From the NCBI RefSeq assembly GCF_000006565.2, contig NC_031477.1, positions 56,528 to 120,527 of the forward strand: a stretch of 64,000 nt of DNA, read 5' to 3'. Under the pieces are notes generated by a model. The model was not told where the DNA came from and searched no databases. It was given only the letters and a program-made list of their open reading frames with translations. The position numbers were made by a program, and so were the translations under genes. Numbering within the stretch: position 1 is the first letter of the stretch; the number at the start of each line of letters is the position of its first letter. Positions 24,115-37,672 of the stretch are shown here, piece by piece. The stretch comes from Toxoplasma gondii ME49. Its lineage: Eukaryota > Apicomplexa > Conoidasida > Eucoccidiorida > Sarcocystidae.

Positions 24115-24949
24115 CAACCTAACGTCACCGCATTCACTCTTACGCGTCAACGCATAGGGATGTGGCCGGTGGAAAACGTCATGATACCGGCTGTGTGTAC
24201 ATCGGCGACTGCTTGAGGATGACGCAGCGCTACGGCGCCCTGGAGCTATCGCGAGTATGAGCACCGGTACAGTTCAGATGTACATCGGGGGCATCGAGAC
24301 AGCGCTGGGCGACGCACCACAGACCAACAAGGACTTCCAAGACACACAGTCGTGCTCCACGCATGAATGCAGACACATAACGCAAACAAGCATATGATGC
24401 GCCATCGTTGAACCCCGCCGTCTGCTCGACACGTGACACTCGTGAAGAACTCTGCTACTCACAGCACCATCCCTAATAAAAATTCCGCTGCCTAGCCTTC
24501 GAATCGACGACAGCCGTCACTGTCAATACCCTTCAATAACGAGGAGGGTGCCACCTGACGTGTACGGGGAAACATCAACATTTAGCGCAGAACACAAACG
24601 TGAGTGTCATGTATCATGTTTGCTGCCAGGGGGAGGTCTAAGTCATGATACGCTTTAACATGATCGCCCTGAATGATGCATCGCCTGTACACAGGCGAAC
24701 AGCTGGATTTCACATCCTCGTGAATGATAGCTACCTGAACGCACAGCAACATGCCTGTGTGTCGCCTGGAACTGCGAAACTGTGGCATTACTGTGTCGAC
24801 AACAAGGCTAAACGATACATACCTCTTTCCACCAACGTTTTCCAATCAGCTACACATTCTGGCCAACCAAGTGCGTGTCACCCACAGCTACACGACGAGC
24901 AGAGGCGTACTGCTGCTGGACGTCCTTTTCTTTTGATGACGACCGTAGA

Positions 24950-25337
24950 CAACCACGCCACGCTATCGCCGAATACCAATCGATGACAGACAGTAAGCAT
25001 ATGCTGTCCTGCTCCTCTACGCAGTGACGCCCCTACTGTGCCTTTCTGTAGGCAAACCACAAGTCAAAGCAGCTAAGACCGACTGTCACCACCAACGATG
25101 GCTGACACAGGCAAAATTGGTCGCGCTGGTTGGCTCACGCTCCGATGGTGTCAATATTTCCGTGAGGCGCGCCGACCGCGTTTCGTGAGTCACGTGGCTG
25201 CCAGATCCAGCAGCACTTGCGCCTAAGGCGACGAGGCCCTCCTCAACCATGAACGTTTCTCAGCGGCGAGCCGCCATCGGTACCTCTTCTCACCTACAAT
25301 TGTTAACAACCTCCGCTTGTAAACAAAATACTGCGAG
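24950..25337 (+). repeat. Recent duplication B, copy 2
   Basis: Partner of 21463-21850. Both ends fade within a few bases, with no terminal repeats, which fits unequal exchange better than transposition. Confidence 0.93.
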
Positions 25338-27135
25338 AGATGGTCGAGCTCGGATGTCAGAAATAGGCTGCTTTATCATTTGCCTCGCCGACGGGACTGC
25401 GGCTCCGAATGGCTTCCATAGTATCATTCAACATACGATGCACCCGGACACACACCGAGGGAAGTCTAACAGTCGCCGCGATTGCTCGCCAGTGACCCAT
25501 GCACTTTGCCCATATTCGGTGTAATCTTCGTCGCTCTTCCACCGCAGTAGACACGATCTGTCCGCCTCCCGTCGTGAGCCGCCTCTGCGCGATCGTCAGA
25601 AATTCACACGAATGAACAGTTAGGTCACGCAACACCAATCACACGTGCCCACGAACTGCGATCACCCGGTGCCTCCAACGCCTTCAGAAGCCAGAGCGGC
25701 TCAGAAAGAAACAGGGCTGACACCTTCACCGCGTGTCGGAGTCTCCAACACTACACGTCCACTGTCGATGCATTGCGGCATCCTTTTTCACAGTGGGCAA
25801 ATCTACCGGAGCTGCAGCCTTACGAGCACTACCGCCCCGCCATCTCGCACAGCGCTACCATCTCGAACGGCGACTGGCACCCCGATACCTCGGTAGACCA
25901 GCGACAACGCCAAGATGCCGCAGCCCGCGAGTTTCGGGTATATATGGCCGAGGAGAGTATCGGCACAGATACTGATCATGTGCACGCCGTCAAGACGACA
26001 GGGGGGCCGGGGGGAAGGGACTAATGACCGACACGTGAAATTGCCGGAGTACTACAGGACTCAGCCTTCCTCCACACGTCAGCGCACGAACATACCTCAA
26101 ACAATCCTACGTGGACCAACATTCAACCCCAACGTCTCTTCAGCAAATGATAGTGAAGCACTGGACATATCGTCGAGCTGAAGCCACGCTTTTCGACATG
26201 AAAGCGGTATGTGTCAACATACCACAAAACAGACGAGTGTTTCACTTGGCGATGTCCGAAACAATTCGGCCATAAGCGAAGTCCAAGAAAACTGCCGGTC
26301 GCATGTGTCATGTCCGTTTCCAGGTGGAGAACCAACTCACAAGAAAAACACGAGACGCCTACTTATGTTCTGCTTAAAAGCTACGTCATGCGACGACGAG
26401 TGGAACGTTGGGTACCACATGTTGGTGATGCGTTAACCATTTTGAACAGGGCAGCAACCGAACTTCGCGTACCTTCTCGAGCTTCAGATATTTGGCACCA
26501 CTATGCCTAAATCAACACGGTGGACTGGTGTTGCCCCTACCTACAGCCTTCACTGGCTGTGCTGCGCACCCTTAACAGCTATTTGCCTCTCACCAACATT
26601 CTTAGTATTGGCGGAGCAGATTAGTGCCGCTTGCTCCACCCCATCTCCATTTAAAACTTTAGACACATATTCGTACTAATCCCGCTCACGTGTTCAGACA
26701 TTACCATATACGTCAGCTCGTGCCAGCCTCCACGTCGTCGAGCCAGCCCCACTTTCGTTTGGTGCGGCTGAGCTACATTTCGAAGGCTTCCCGAGCAGAG
26801 CTCGACATTAACATGCTATGACGCGGCATGTGCCTCTCAGCGAGCACACCCACCACGTCCGTTCACAGGTATAGACTGCGTTCGTGGGTGGCGACGACTC
26901 TGTTGGAAGCAGTACACACAAAAGCCACGAGGAGGCAGTCTCCTGCCATGAGCGCCCACCTAATGAGCTCCTCTATACATCCGTCATCTCCCCTGGATGC
27001 AATAACATACTACAAGAGGCGCACTAGGCCAACTACCAGAAACTACCATGGTCTTAAGCAGTCCACTGGGGTAGTGGTGCACAGAACTGCAGTTCAGAAT
27101 GGCTACCATGATACGCTCTAACACATGCCGCGCGC

Positions 27136-27156
27136 ACGCACACACACACACACACC
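27136..27156 (+). repeat. CA microsatellite, phased with the array
   Basis: A (CA)n tract follows the array block ATGGCTACCATGATACGCTC. The same block with a CA tract recurs at 28699-28715, 30328-30339 and 33564-33573, and similar tracts are at 23703-23716 and 38187-38198. The tract is therefore part of the ancestral unit. Confidence 0.8.
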
Positions 27157-27938
27157 AATACGAATCCGAAACCGCGGTAGCTGTTGAAACTACTCGGATT
27201 TCACGACTTTGTTTCGTTCCTTCTCTACGGAGTACCGACACGAGGCCCGCATTCTCTCCAACGCTGTAGTCCGGGCGCCTAATACCTCCAGTACACTCTG
27301 TGGCCCCCACAGGACATGCATCCGGAACGTGTCTGACACACTTTCACATACACTGAGCCTCCAGGACACTCTCCCATTTGCTGCACTGCTGCTTCCGTTA
27401 ACTGCGAGTCAATGAATATCTCCAACCGCAGACACGCGCATAATCACGAGCACCGGATGGGGTCACAAGATCATTAACTCGGTATATCTGTGTGGAGCCC
27501 TGGAAGTCGCAACGCTGGACGTCTCTCCGGTTATCACTACCACGAGTACTGACCAAGTCAACATCATCGAGGCAGCGTTCACGGGACGCACAACCGACGA
27601 AAAACGCTGCACTGAGACGCAACAGCTCAGCTGTCGTCCACACGGAATGCGAACCCACGCATCAAACAATACTACTAAGAGTCCCCAATCAGCCCCATCG
27701 TCTCTACAGCACATGGCCTTAGTAAAATCAGGAGAGTATGGTAGCAGTAACTCCACTGTTCAGGGGAAACACGGAAATTGCCAATAGAGCTAACTATTGA
27801 AGAGAACGCTACCTGGCGCGTTCGGAAACGAGCCGGCCGTATCCGGGAAACAAAATAGACGCCTTCACGCGTCGAATTCGTTGTCAGCTGGAGAACCAAT
27901 TCATGGGAAGAGTAATTACGTCCGGGCTGAAAACCGCA

Positions 27939-27940
<2 letters not shown>

Positions 27941-27984
<44 letters not shown>
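27941..27984. repeat. AT dinucleotide tract
   Basis: A pure (AT)n run of about 44 bases interrupts an array unit, just after the block GGAGAACCAATTCATGG. It appears in this copy only. Confidence 0.95.
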
Positions 27985-27986
<2 letters not shown>

Positions 27987-28039
27987 CAAATCGCCGAGCA
28001 GAGCTCTAGTGATGACATCTGGACAGGACAGACACATGC

Positions 28040-28369
28040 TTGTTCATACCTCCTCAAACTGCGGACTCACGTCACCGAGGTAGTGATAACGGTGAGATGG
28101 AACAATGGTTGCCCGTACCTACGCGTCCGTCAGCGGCTGTGCTAAGCACTCCATCCAACTACTGGGCTCTCATCAACATTCGCACGATGGACGGCAAACT
28201 CGTGCTGGTCGGCCCACCTCGTCTTCAATGGAAACCTCAGCCATGGCTTCATTCCTTCTCAGCGAATTTATCGACAAGGACCGCTACAGTTTCCCTGCCT
28301 CGTTTCGCCATACCGCAGGGTTCTTACGTTGTCCTTCTGGAGATGAACGGAAACGATAGACGGTGCTGA
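28040..28369 (+). pseudogene. Array unit remnant with PSN and PY signatures in one frame
   Basis: A 109-codon open frame carries TPSNYWALINIRTMDGKLVL, then LVGPPRLQW, then TATVSLPRFAIPQGSYVVLL (residues about 85-99). The alternating hydrophobic pattern suggests beta strands. It ends in a stop shortly after the PY signature, where longer copies continue. I do not recognise the fold. It is a fragment of the inferred array protein and unlikely to be expressed. Confidence 0.4.
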
Positions 28370-29049
28370 CCGACTGTCGATACACTAAACAGGTACGAGG
28401 CGGGGCGCGCCGATACATCGAACACCTCGACGAGACAAGCCCCCTTTGGTGGGTCACGGGGGTGTGGGCTCCACCAGCACTTGGAACCGTCTCAACGGTT
28501 CCGGCTTCGGCCCCTCCACGTTCAGCACCCGATTCCACCTGTTTTCCCTACAACCATCAATCTCTCCCAGATGAAATAAAAAACATACACGAGAACTGCT
28601 ATGTCGGGTGCCAGCATGTATCTACAATAACACCTTCATTCCTCATCGGCAGCAGTGTGGCTCGGAATGGCCCCCATAGTACGGTCTACCACACGTTTCA
28701 CACACACACACACACTAATGAACACGACACCCTGACAGCTGCTACAGCTTCTCAGAATTCACGATTTGATATCTTCTATTCCGTATCAAAAACGAGGGTG
28801 CCTGAACCTCATTCGTATCACCACACTTGTCCCCACCAGACTCCGGGGTTTCCTCGTCGCCTACCGTCTTTCTCCGAACACCATAAATCGCCACGATTGG
28901 ACATCTTTGACGGTCGAATCGCCATCAATAGGGAGCGCTGTCTGACACTTTTGTCGTCAAGAGCCGACGTAGCTCGAACCAGGTGTAACGCGCCTGGCAC
29001 TTGTACCACCGCTGCTCACTCCCATAAAGTGCACGCCCACACCTGCTGA
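28363..29049 (+). pseudogene. Longest open frame in the array (228 codons), not the ancestral frame
   Basis: This is the longest uninterrupted frame in the array, rich in Ser, Thr, Pro and His. It does not keep the array frame: the A-Y-x-L-S signature of this unit (LVAYRLSPNTINRHDW, Tyr codon 28862) lies in another frame. I treat it as a by-product of low stop density in C-rich DNA. Confidence 0.3.
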
Positions 29050-31396
29050 CAGACTGACGCGACACCTAGCTTAACTGTGTCTGCAGTCGCAACGGCATCG
29101 GCAGATCTATGGCCACCCGAGCCGATAGCGACTGAGGCCTCCAGTAGACCAGTGAATCGATTAGGAGGTTGCAATGCTTGTTATGCTGGCAGGCATCAAC
29201 GCGGCACGTAACGAGCTGCACGATTCCAAAATCATATGTTTAATGATCGGGGATCGCACGATAGACAACCCCCCAGAAGCTCCAAAGAGGCACATTACGC
29301 ACACTTCTTCCATTAAGTCAGTGCACACGGTCAGCTCAAAGCCTGCTACAATACGCCATCATTCTACCCCATCCGTGCACGATGCTGGAGCACTAAGCAT
29401 ACGGTAGCGGTCACACCGCTACTCAAAGCAAAACAGGCACGCGGTTGGAGGTCACATTCACGATGAGGAGGCAGCTTCGCATGTGCGGGAAGAATCGGCA
29501 TTACGCGAGAAGCACAAACGTAGGTGTAGTGTGATTTGTTCGTTTGCCAAATAGAAGACCACTTCATGATGTGTATATGTACGAGCGCTCTGAAGGAAAC
29601 ATCCTCTGCGCGCCGATTGCTGAGCATCACATCCTAGTTTGTTGTCATTTTTGAAAAACAGTGACCTGGGATTACGTACCGCCTCATACTGCCCAAGACG
29701 AATTGTGGGGCCAGTAAACCGAAAACAGCACCTTTGAACGTTGTTTGCCGCTGCCTGTCCAACGTTTCACGATCAAGTGTTCATACCGTCCAACCGCATG
29801 AATCGAGTCGGCGGCGACACCGGAAGTGGTTAGATGATGCGGCTGGGTCTACATCCCTATAGTGACATTCTAACACACGGCGCTGTCCTCTGTATACTCA
29901 TACAGTGATGCATGATGATGAATAGCTCTCAACAGCCGCCACGGCGCTGCGTCCTTACGTAAGTTCTCTGGAGATGAAGAGCAGTGTGATATATTTCATA
30001 ACAACAATCGATAGCACGACAATCCTCTCGGACTGTGTAGGACGAAAGCCGCCTCGCAAGCCAAACCAGTTCCCATGGATCACGATAATGTTGAATGGTG
30101 CAGTATTTACAACGGAGGCGACGAGGCCTTCGTCTACTGTGACTCGTCTGGGCCTCCAGTCACCAACCTCACCTACTCTACCATACACGCCACATTATTC
30201 CTGGTTGTTCACATAGTATCGCAAGAGACACGGTAAGGCAAGTGCCAGAGGCAACCTATTATTTCATCATCTTCGCGGCGGCTCGGAGCCGTTCGCACAG
30301 TAGACCCAATGACCCGCGACACATGCAGACACACACACATGCCCGACACCGTGACAGCAGCTGAAACTGCTCGAAATTCGAGATTTCATTTCGTCCCTTC
30401 CATACTGAGTACCACCGCGAGGCCCGCATTCTCTTCCCTTCTCCTCCACCTTACTCGTCGCCATCATGTGCGGTCGTCGCGGCGTCACCTACCATCTTTC
30501 GTGGAATGCCATGAACCGAGTCACAAGGCGAAATGAACGGTACGGATCATGTGCCTGCGGAACCTTCTGGCGCGACCGCTCCCCCTCCAAGAGATATCTA
30601 CTTGTCACAGTTCAATCACGCCACAGCTGCGTCGAAGACACGTCTAATCTGCTGCCCCATTCGCCGGCCATGAGCGAATTCACGGGAAAACGTGCGTAAT
30701 AACTCGTGCGGCCTCGTCACCTCACACAGACGGACGATTACTGCAGGCGCCGCAAGAATAACCATCAATAGACCAGCGACAAGGTTAGGACATCGCAGTG
30801 CTTCACATTCTGGAACGTAGCACTGCAACGAGGATGGCTACAAATGATTCCATTGATGTGCAGGTCAAGAACGCCGCAGCGGCACCAGAAGCGGCGACGC
30901 CAGACCCTAAAACGCCCGCGAGTGACCGAGCGCGCGTACTGCATGCACACACAAACGCCAGTATGCACCTCACCGCAGCCCGACGACGGCCATTCAATCT
31001 AACCCATACCTATACGAGGCACGCGATATTAGCAGAACACTGGACATACGTCAGCGGTGACCCTGGTGTTCAAGGTCACTGCGGCAATTGACGATACATC
31101 TCGGTATTGACAAAAATGCTACTTGTATGCTCTGACACGAGCTGACCACATGAGACAAACACAATCGACGGCTTCATATGCCACTTTCGCTGCCAATATA
31201 TCACCAGCTCACAAACGCCAAAATGTGCCCGGGCAAAAACCAGCACATCCGTATGCGCCACAAAGCGCCGAACGCCGCATCCCAATGATATGTGAGGCAT
31301 TTTGACGGGACCAAAAGGATCGTTTGCGTACCCACTCAGCCTGAAGAGTTGTAGGGCCTCTTTACCGATAACGAGGAACGATGCTGGCCCGTACCT

Positions 31397-31801
31397 ATGC
31401 CTCTGTCACAGGCTGCGATAAGTGCTCCTTCCAACTACGTGATTCTTCGCAATACTCACACGATGAACGGCCGACGACACCTGTTTGGTCCACTACTCCT
31501 CTCCTGGAGACCTGAGACATTACCGCGGCGTCCTTACGTTCTCCTCCTGGAAACAATTGACAACGCCAAAAGGTGCCGGCCAACACTCAGCAAACAGGTA
31601 TCGGAGTGCGCACGCCGATCCGCGGATCTGTTCTCAACAGCCCGTTCCGGTGGAAGTGACTATGTTGGATCCAGTGGCACTCATGACCGACGCAGCTATG
31701 CCTTCCTCGACCACAAACACTTCCTCCAAGTTCTGCGGCCAACCTCATCTGTTCCCCCTACAATCACCATCTACCCTGTTGCAAACAAAGTACCTAACTA
31801 A
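31397..31801 (+). pseudogene. Best-preserved array unit remnant (134 codons)
   Basis: This copy keeps three array signatures in one frame. They are APSNYVILRNTHTMNGRRHL (residues about 10-29), RRPYVLLLETIDNAKRC (about 44-60) and GSSGTHDRRSYAFLDHKHF (about 91-109). The third corresponds to SSTCSxDDEAFLHHD in other units. The frame then stops near 31801. That three conserved blocks stay in register over about 100 codons is the clearest sign that the array derives from protein-coding DNA. No known domain is recognised, and there is no signal peptide in this fragment. Confidence 0.5.
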
Positions 31802-33004
31802 GCGCGTTGGGCCGAGTGCGGAAAACAGTCCACATTCGGGCTCTTTTTGCTCATTAGCAGCACAGCAGCTCTATGCACATGGTACGCCCCAGCACACGTG
31901 CCACACGCGTGTACTTGGACTACCTGAGAACCTCTATTGTGTTTCGTCCCTTTCCTTCTGAGTCCCAACCCAGAGTGACGTTCTCATTCCATTTCTCCTC
32001 ACCAAACAAGTCCCTCCGAAGAAGCCTCCTCCCGTGGTCGCCTACCGCCTTCCACAAACAATATGAACTGCCAAAGCTGGTCAACTCTGAGAGGCAAGGG
32101 CAGCCCTTCACGGTGATAATCGTCATGATTAGGCAGTGCCATGTGACACCATTGCCTTCAAGAACCGACGTGACTCAACTGTACACACGGTGCCCGGCAC
32201 TTTCCCACAACGTTTGACATTCCGCGAGTGCGTGTGATATGCTGCCTCCATACTGGACGCAGGCCCACCCTGGGGGATACCTAACCTAACGCGATCTGCA
32301 GCCGCTCCGATACACACATCAAATACGACCACTGAAGTTGACTTCGAAACGTGCCCTCGTGGAGACCAATTACGAGGTCGTGACGCGGGACTTCGCTGGA
32401 AGCAGAACCACCGCGAGACTCGGTTCATTTCATATTCACGTCGAAATTATGGAGACAACGCCCGAGGAACTGAGACCTGACAGGAAAAACCTCAAGAGTG
32501 GTGTAGCATCAGCTTTATTCCATACGTTCATGGGAGCACATCCCTCAACCTATTCTATGGAGCACCATCATTCTTACCCCTCTCCCCCCCTTTTTCAGGA
32601 ACACTTGCTGGTCTTGTAACATTATAGATACGTTGGCTTTAGCACTCCTATAAGACACAACAGCGAAAACTGGAAATGTATTCCTTTATCGGGGAGAGTG
32701 TAGCTCTGCTAATTGGGAAGGAGTTCGCCTTAGTCAGAAAACAAACTCGGGAGCTTCATGTGTCACATTTGTTTGCCAAATCGAGGACCGGAAGCCAAAT
32801 TTCGTCCCAGCTCATACACCGTTCTCTTTGCACACAAAACACTGAGCACCGCATCCTAGTGAGGTACGGGACATTTCGGAGGCTGAAAGCCTAGAGTGCG
32901 TCCTGTCCGTACCCACTCATACTGCCGAGTCGTGGCGCCGCTGTACCGACAACGTCGCGATAGACCTATGCACGCCCGTACCTACGACTCCGTCACCTAC
33001 TGAG

Positions 33005-33355
33005 ATGAGCAACCCTTCCAACTTCTCGACTCTCAGCTGCAATCACACGACGAAAGGCAGACTACTATTGGTTGGACCATCGGACCACTCCGTCTCTAAC
33101 GGAAACCTCAGACATGTCTTCACCGTGTCTCCACAAATCTATCGACACAAGATGCTGAACATTCGCTGTCGCGTCCTGCGAATTCGGATTGTCCCTACGT
33201 GCTCTCTCTGGATCCGAAACACAAATGGAAATATCTTCACACGAACTGCCAACACCAGCAAGCTACGACGCAAGCTACATCTGTGGGCGCCTGGACGAGA
33301 AAAGGGCCCTGCAGGCCGAGACGGTTCGCATGAGTTACCAGCTGGATGGATTTAG
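33005..33355 (+). pseudogene. Array unit remnant, frameshifted
   Basis: A 116-codon frame begins with NPSNFSTLSCNHTTKGRLLL followed by VGP, matching the PSN block of other units. The PY block of this unit (CPYVLSLDPKHKW, Tyr codon 33196) is in a different frame, so a frameshift lies between them. Confidence 0.4.
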
Positions 33356-34500
33356 CAACCCTTGAAACCAAGCCCACAGAGTGATCCCTGCGGCTCCTCG
33401 CCCTCACCTGCTCTACCATACCTTCAACAACCTTCCTGGTTGTCCATCCTTTAAGGATTGAGACGCGCCACGTCGGGTACCAGAAGTTACATAAGTTGTC
33501 GTTAGCAGCACGACGGCTCTGATTATCTCTCACTGTCGGATCAAAAATGCTTTCGACACGTACGCACACACATACAGTCTTGACACCATGAACGGTTCTG
33601 CGACTGCTCGGGAATAACGGTTTTGCTTCGTCCCGCAGGGAGTTCTGGCGTGACGCCCTCATTCTCTCCATGCCCAGTCCTCCACACCGGCCACTCCCAC
33701 CAAACCTCGCCGTCCAGCAGTCGCCTACTTTCTTTTTGCATTTGCCAAGTATCACCATGATTGCGCACGTGTGGCGAGCCAGGACAGCGCCTCGCATCAA
33801 GACTCGTCACGAACAGGCAGTGCTTTGTCCCATCGTTGTTTTCAGGAGCCAGCATGAATCACTTGTACACACTGTTCCTAAAAATGCCCACTGCGTCTGA
33901 GTCTCCACTAGTACATGTGATCTGGTGCATAAACTGGTACGCTGGATCACTCTGGGGCATACACAACCTCTAACGTTCTGCAACCGAATCGGCACAGAGA
34001 GGACTATCTCCAAGAAGGGTGTCGCTTCTCAGGCCGTCGATGGACTAGTTGCGAGGCCGAAACGTCACGGCTCCGGACATACCGGAAGAGATAAGCGACA
34101 CGAGTATCAACATGATTCATTATTATGTCGAAAAAGTTGAGACTGCGTTCTTGCATACAAAATCCCCAAACGTCATATACAAAGTGCCTTTATACATCAG
34201 AGCGAAGACCCACCTCAAAGGAAGGTAAGACGTGCCACCGATCTACGACACACTGGATACCGTTGGTGTAGTGGACACGGGGTAGACCCATCATCGCCCC
34301 TTCAGCTCAAAAGCAAAGACTGGAACAGCAAACGATTACGGGCATATTTGCCACATCAACGATTCGAACAGGACTGGATTCTGCGCAGAAAGTATAGACA
34401 TGGCTATCGCGTGCTAAGGTGGTGGTAAAGGGAGAGCCAATCGATATTACAGAATATCCTTGGGATAAAGGATACGTCTTATGCACGCAGGAAAACCACT

Positions 34501-35157
34501 GACACCCCCGCCTAGTTATAAGAACGTTCGCCGGACCTGACAACAACCTGGCGTCACGTACAGCCTCGAGCTGCACAGTTTTTGGCACCTCTATACCGAT
34601 TCCCATACAGTGGTGAAACGCTGCTTGCCCCTACATACACACCCTTCACTGCCTGTGTTGCGCACTCTTTCCAACCACATGCCGCTCACCAGTATTCACA
34701 CACATGGCAGAGCAGACTCCTGGGGCTTGGTTGCACCCCTTTCTATTAATCACAACCCTAAAAATACAAACCTGCGCGATGTCCCCACTTGCACATCCAG
34801 GTAAGACCGTATACAACAGCTAGTATCACGCTCCATGCCACGCCATCCCTACGTTCTTTTGCTGCAAATGGACAGAACACAACGCCGACCAGACCCACGA
34901 TCGACGCAAGCAGTCATTGACACTGGCAGTGCGGTTTCTCACAGACCAACTGTCCCATAACCCGAGGCCGCTCCTGTGGGTTTCGAGACCGTTGTATCCC
35001 GCAGGGCTTGCAACCAAGACGACGATGCTTTCCTGCACCACGACTACTTACGGGCGTCCAGCTGCCACCCTGATCTGCTTGATTTTGCACGGTCGTGTCC
35101 GTGAGAACATGACATGGTAACACGGTTCGGGCTCCCGTGCTGGCGCACGCAGCATCC
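34501..35157 (+). repeat. Recent duplication D, copy 1
   Basis: About 657 bases appear identical by eye to 35755-36411 (offset 1254, shorter than a full unit). The unit inside keeps the PY signature (HPYVLLLQMDRTQRR). After one stop the same frame has RACNQDDDAFLHHDYLRASS, the C-x(3)-D-D-x-A-F-L-H-H block. This again shows two blocks in register. Confidence 0.95.
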
Positions 35158-35754
35158 GCATTAACACGTTCCCGTTGCTACCAATGCGACTCTACATAGC
35201 TTCTTCGTCACACGAACACACGCTTTGCGCTGACACGAAACCATCGCCGCGATAATTGATGCAACGCATTCTGCTCTCCACGACATGGAAGGTATCCATT
35301 CCATGTCGAATGCCTGCGTGTCCCCCTCGTTCTCATCATTCCACCTCGAAAATTGTCCCTCCCGTTTTCGGTCCTCTCGCGGTCGCCTACCGCCTTCCAC
35401 GAACGCGACGACTCGCCACCACTATGTACTAGTGTCGCACAAACCCAGCCGATCGCATCGCTTGTCGTGACGAATGGGTAGCGCCGTTTCCAGCCGATGC
35501 CGTATGAGGACCATGTGAATCACCCACACGTAACGCCCTTGACATTCTGCCACTACAATCTGCCACTGTGGCTTCAGCCTCAAGAGTACACCTTTCACAT
35601 CTGTTGCAACTGTTCGCCACAATGGAGGTACCTGCGTGAAATTCAAAATCACACCGTCTGCAGCCCCGCCGTTACACACGGTGATAGAACCAGAAGAGCT
35701 CGCGAGAATCGCTCGTTGGCTTGGGATACGTCATGTGCACGCAGGAAACCCATT

Positions 35755-36411
35755 GACACCCCCGCCTAGTTATAAGAACGTTCGCCGGACCTGACAACAA
35801 CCTGGCGTCACGTACAGCCTCGAGCTGCACAGTTTTTGGCACCTCTATACCGATTCCCATACAGTGGTGAAACGCTGCTTGCCCCTACATACACACCCTT
35901 CACTGCCTGTGTTGCGCACTCTTTCCAACCACATGCCGCTCACCAGTATTCACACACATGGCAGAGCAGACTCCTGGGGCTTGGTTGCACCCCTTTCTAT
36001 TAATCACAACCCTAAAAATACAAACCTGCGCGATGTCCCCACTTGCACATCCAGGTAAGACCGTATACAACAGCTAGTATCACGCTCCATGCCACGCCAT
36101 CCCTACGTTCTTTTGCTGCAAATGGACAGAACACAACGCCGACCAGACCCACGATCGACGCAAGCAGTCATTGACACTGGCAGTGCGGTTTCTCACAGAC
36201 CAACTGTCCCATAACCCGAGGCCGCTCCTGTGGGTTTCGAGACCGTTGTATCCCGCAGGGCTTGCAACCAAGACGACGATGCTTTCCTGCACCACGACTA
36301 CTTACGGGCGTCCAGCTGCCACCCTGATCTGCTTGATTTTGCACGGTCGTGTCCGTGAGAACATGACATGGTAACACGGTTCGGGCTCCCGTGCTGGCGC
36401 ACGCAGCATCC
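35755..36411 (+). repeat. Recent duplication D, copy 2
   Basis: Partner of 34501-35157. The right flank diverges at once after GCACGCAGCATCC. The short offset means the unit between the copies has lost about 0.4 kb. Confidence 0.95.
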
Positions 36412-37108
36412 TTCATTAACCCTTTTGCGTCGGCACCAGTGCATCTCTAAATGACTCTCATACTACCGTCAAACATACGTGCGGGGACCACAGCACGGCA
36501 AAGACCTCTCTGTCGCTGCAACTACTCAAGAAACGCTATTTTAGCTCCACTCCCGTCCGTAAAGAGTACCAACGTGAGTATATCGTTCTCCTTATTCCCC
36601 CTCCTTCACAGTGGACGTCACTGTGCGCGGTCCTCCTCGAGTCGCCTGCCGCCTTCCCGCAAACACAACAGAACGTAGGAACAAAATCTGCGTGTCAGGA
36701 ATGTCAACTATCTCGCACCACTGTATTTACACGCCCGCTTGCATTCACCACGCGACACCTACCTGCCGCAGATGAATCGCGCCGCACACGCCACGAACGC
36801 ACGTGCTGAGCTCAAGCAGAAGTGTAGCCACAATGGCGAATTCACATGTGCTCCAGATTGATAGTCCTTGCGGCCTCGCTGCCGGCCACACACACACAAT
36901 CACGACTGCTGGAGGAGATTGCACAACCGACCCTTCAGCAGACCAGTGACGAGGATAAGACTTGTAACGCTTGACTCTCCCACAGATAACGCCGCAGCAA
37001 GCATGCGTCTCATCGGTTGAAGACCAAGTATTTGTAGCAAAAATTGCTACAGCGACAGGGGAACCAATGGCAGGCAATACAGCGTTTCCAAGTGGCGCAG
37101 TACGCTGA

Positions 37109-37381
37109 ATTCCTTCACACATCACTCCAGCCCTTACATCGAAAACCCTACTACGCGACTTCATTCTCCATGGCCCTCTATGCAGCGCGTGGTATTGGTG
37201 CCGCATTGCCGATACAGTAGCGCTACCTACACTATTCAAGGCGAAAACGATTTTCTCCGACGACACGCTTATTATCGACGAGCAGCGTAAGACCGCAATG
37301 TCTAAAATATTCGGCCTTAGGCGACAAATGAACACGAACACGTCATCCGTAGCATATCTAGTCAGGCAAAAGATCCCAACA
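37109..37381 (+). pseudogene. Open stretch with the IIDE / SSVAYLV block
   Basis: Between stops, 91 codons read as plausible protein, with LHGPLCSAWYWCRIADTV, TLIIDEQRKTAMSKIFGL and TNTSSVAYLVRQKIPT. The copy at 45069-45467 has GIIDEYPQG and then TVTSSVAYLVTQGKQT at similar spacing (31 versus 34 residues). No ATG starts it. It represents another segment of the inferred array protein, lying about 0.4 kb before the PY block. Confidence 0.4.
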
Positions 37382-37385
37382 TGAT

Positions 37386-37672
37386 GCCTCTGCTCCTCGC
37401 AAGGACCACACGACACAACTCTCCGAGAGCGCAGCATTGTAAATTGTGTTCTGGCAAGCTCTCTATTGCCAATGGTAGACCATTTGCAGTCGTTGCTTCC
37501 TTACGGTCTCATACTGCACAGATACGGCACTACGGCACACTGCCGTCCCCAGCGGGTGACATGAGTGGATTCCCTACCCGGACTGTCAACGTCATTTTCG
37601 TTCCTACCTACGTCTACCCTGTCCTCGCTTTCTCGGCCCTGATGTCGTACCGACACGCCACAGATGCGATAG
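37386..37672 (+). repeat. Third, older copy of duplication E core
   Basis: This resembles 38928-39213 (offset about 1542) with scattered differences, some of which change residues. Shared peptide: ANGRPFAVVASLRSHTAQ. It is intermediate in age between the near-identical pairs and the background array. Confidence 0.85.

Noticed and set aside
36745..37437. 230-codon minus-strand frame, the longest open frame in the window
   Set aside because: It is antisense to the IIDE/SSVAYLV block at 37109-37381, which has a paralogue in the plus direction at 45.4 kb.
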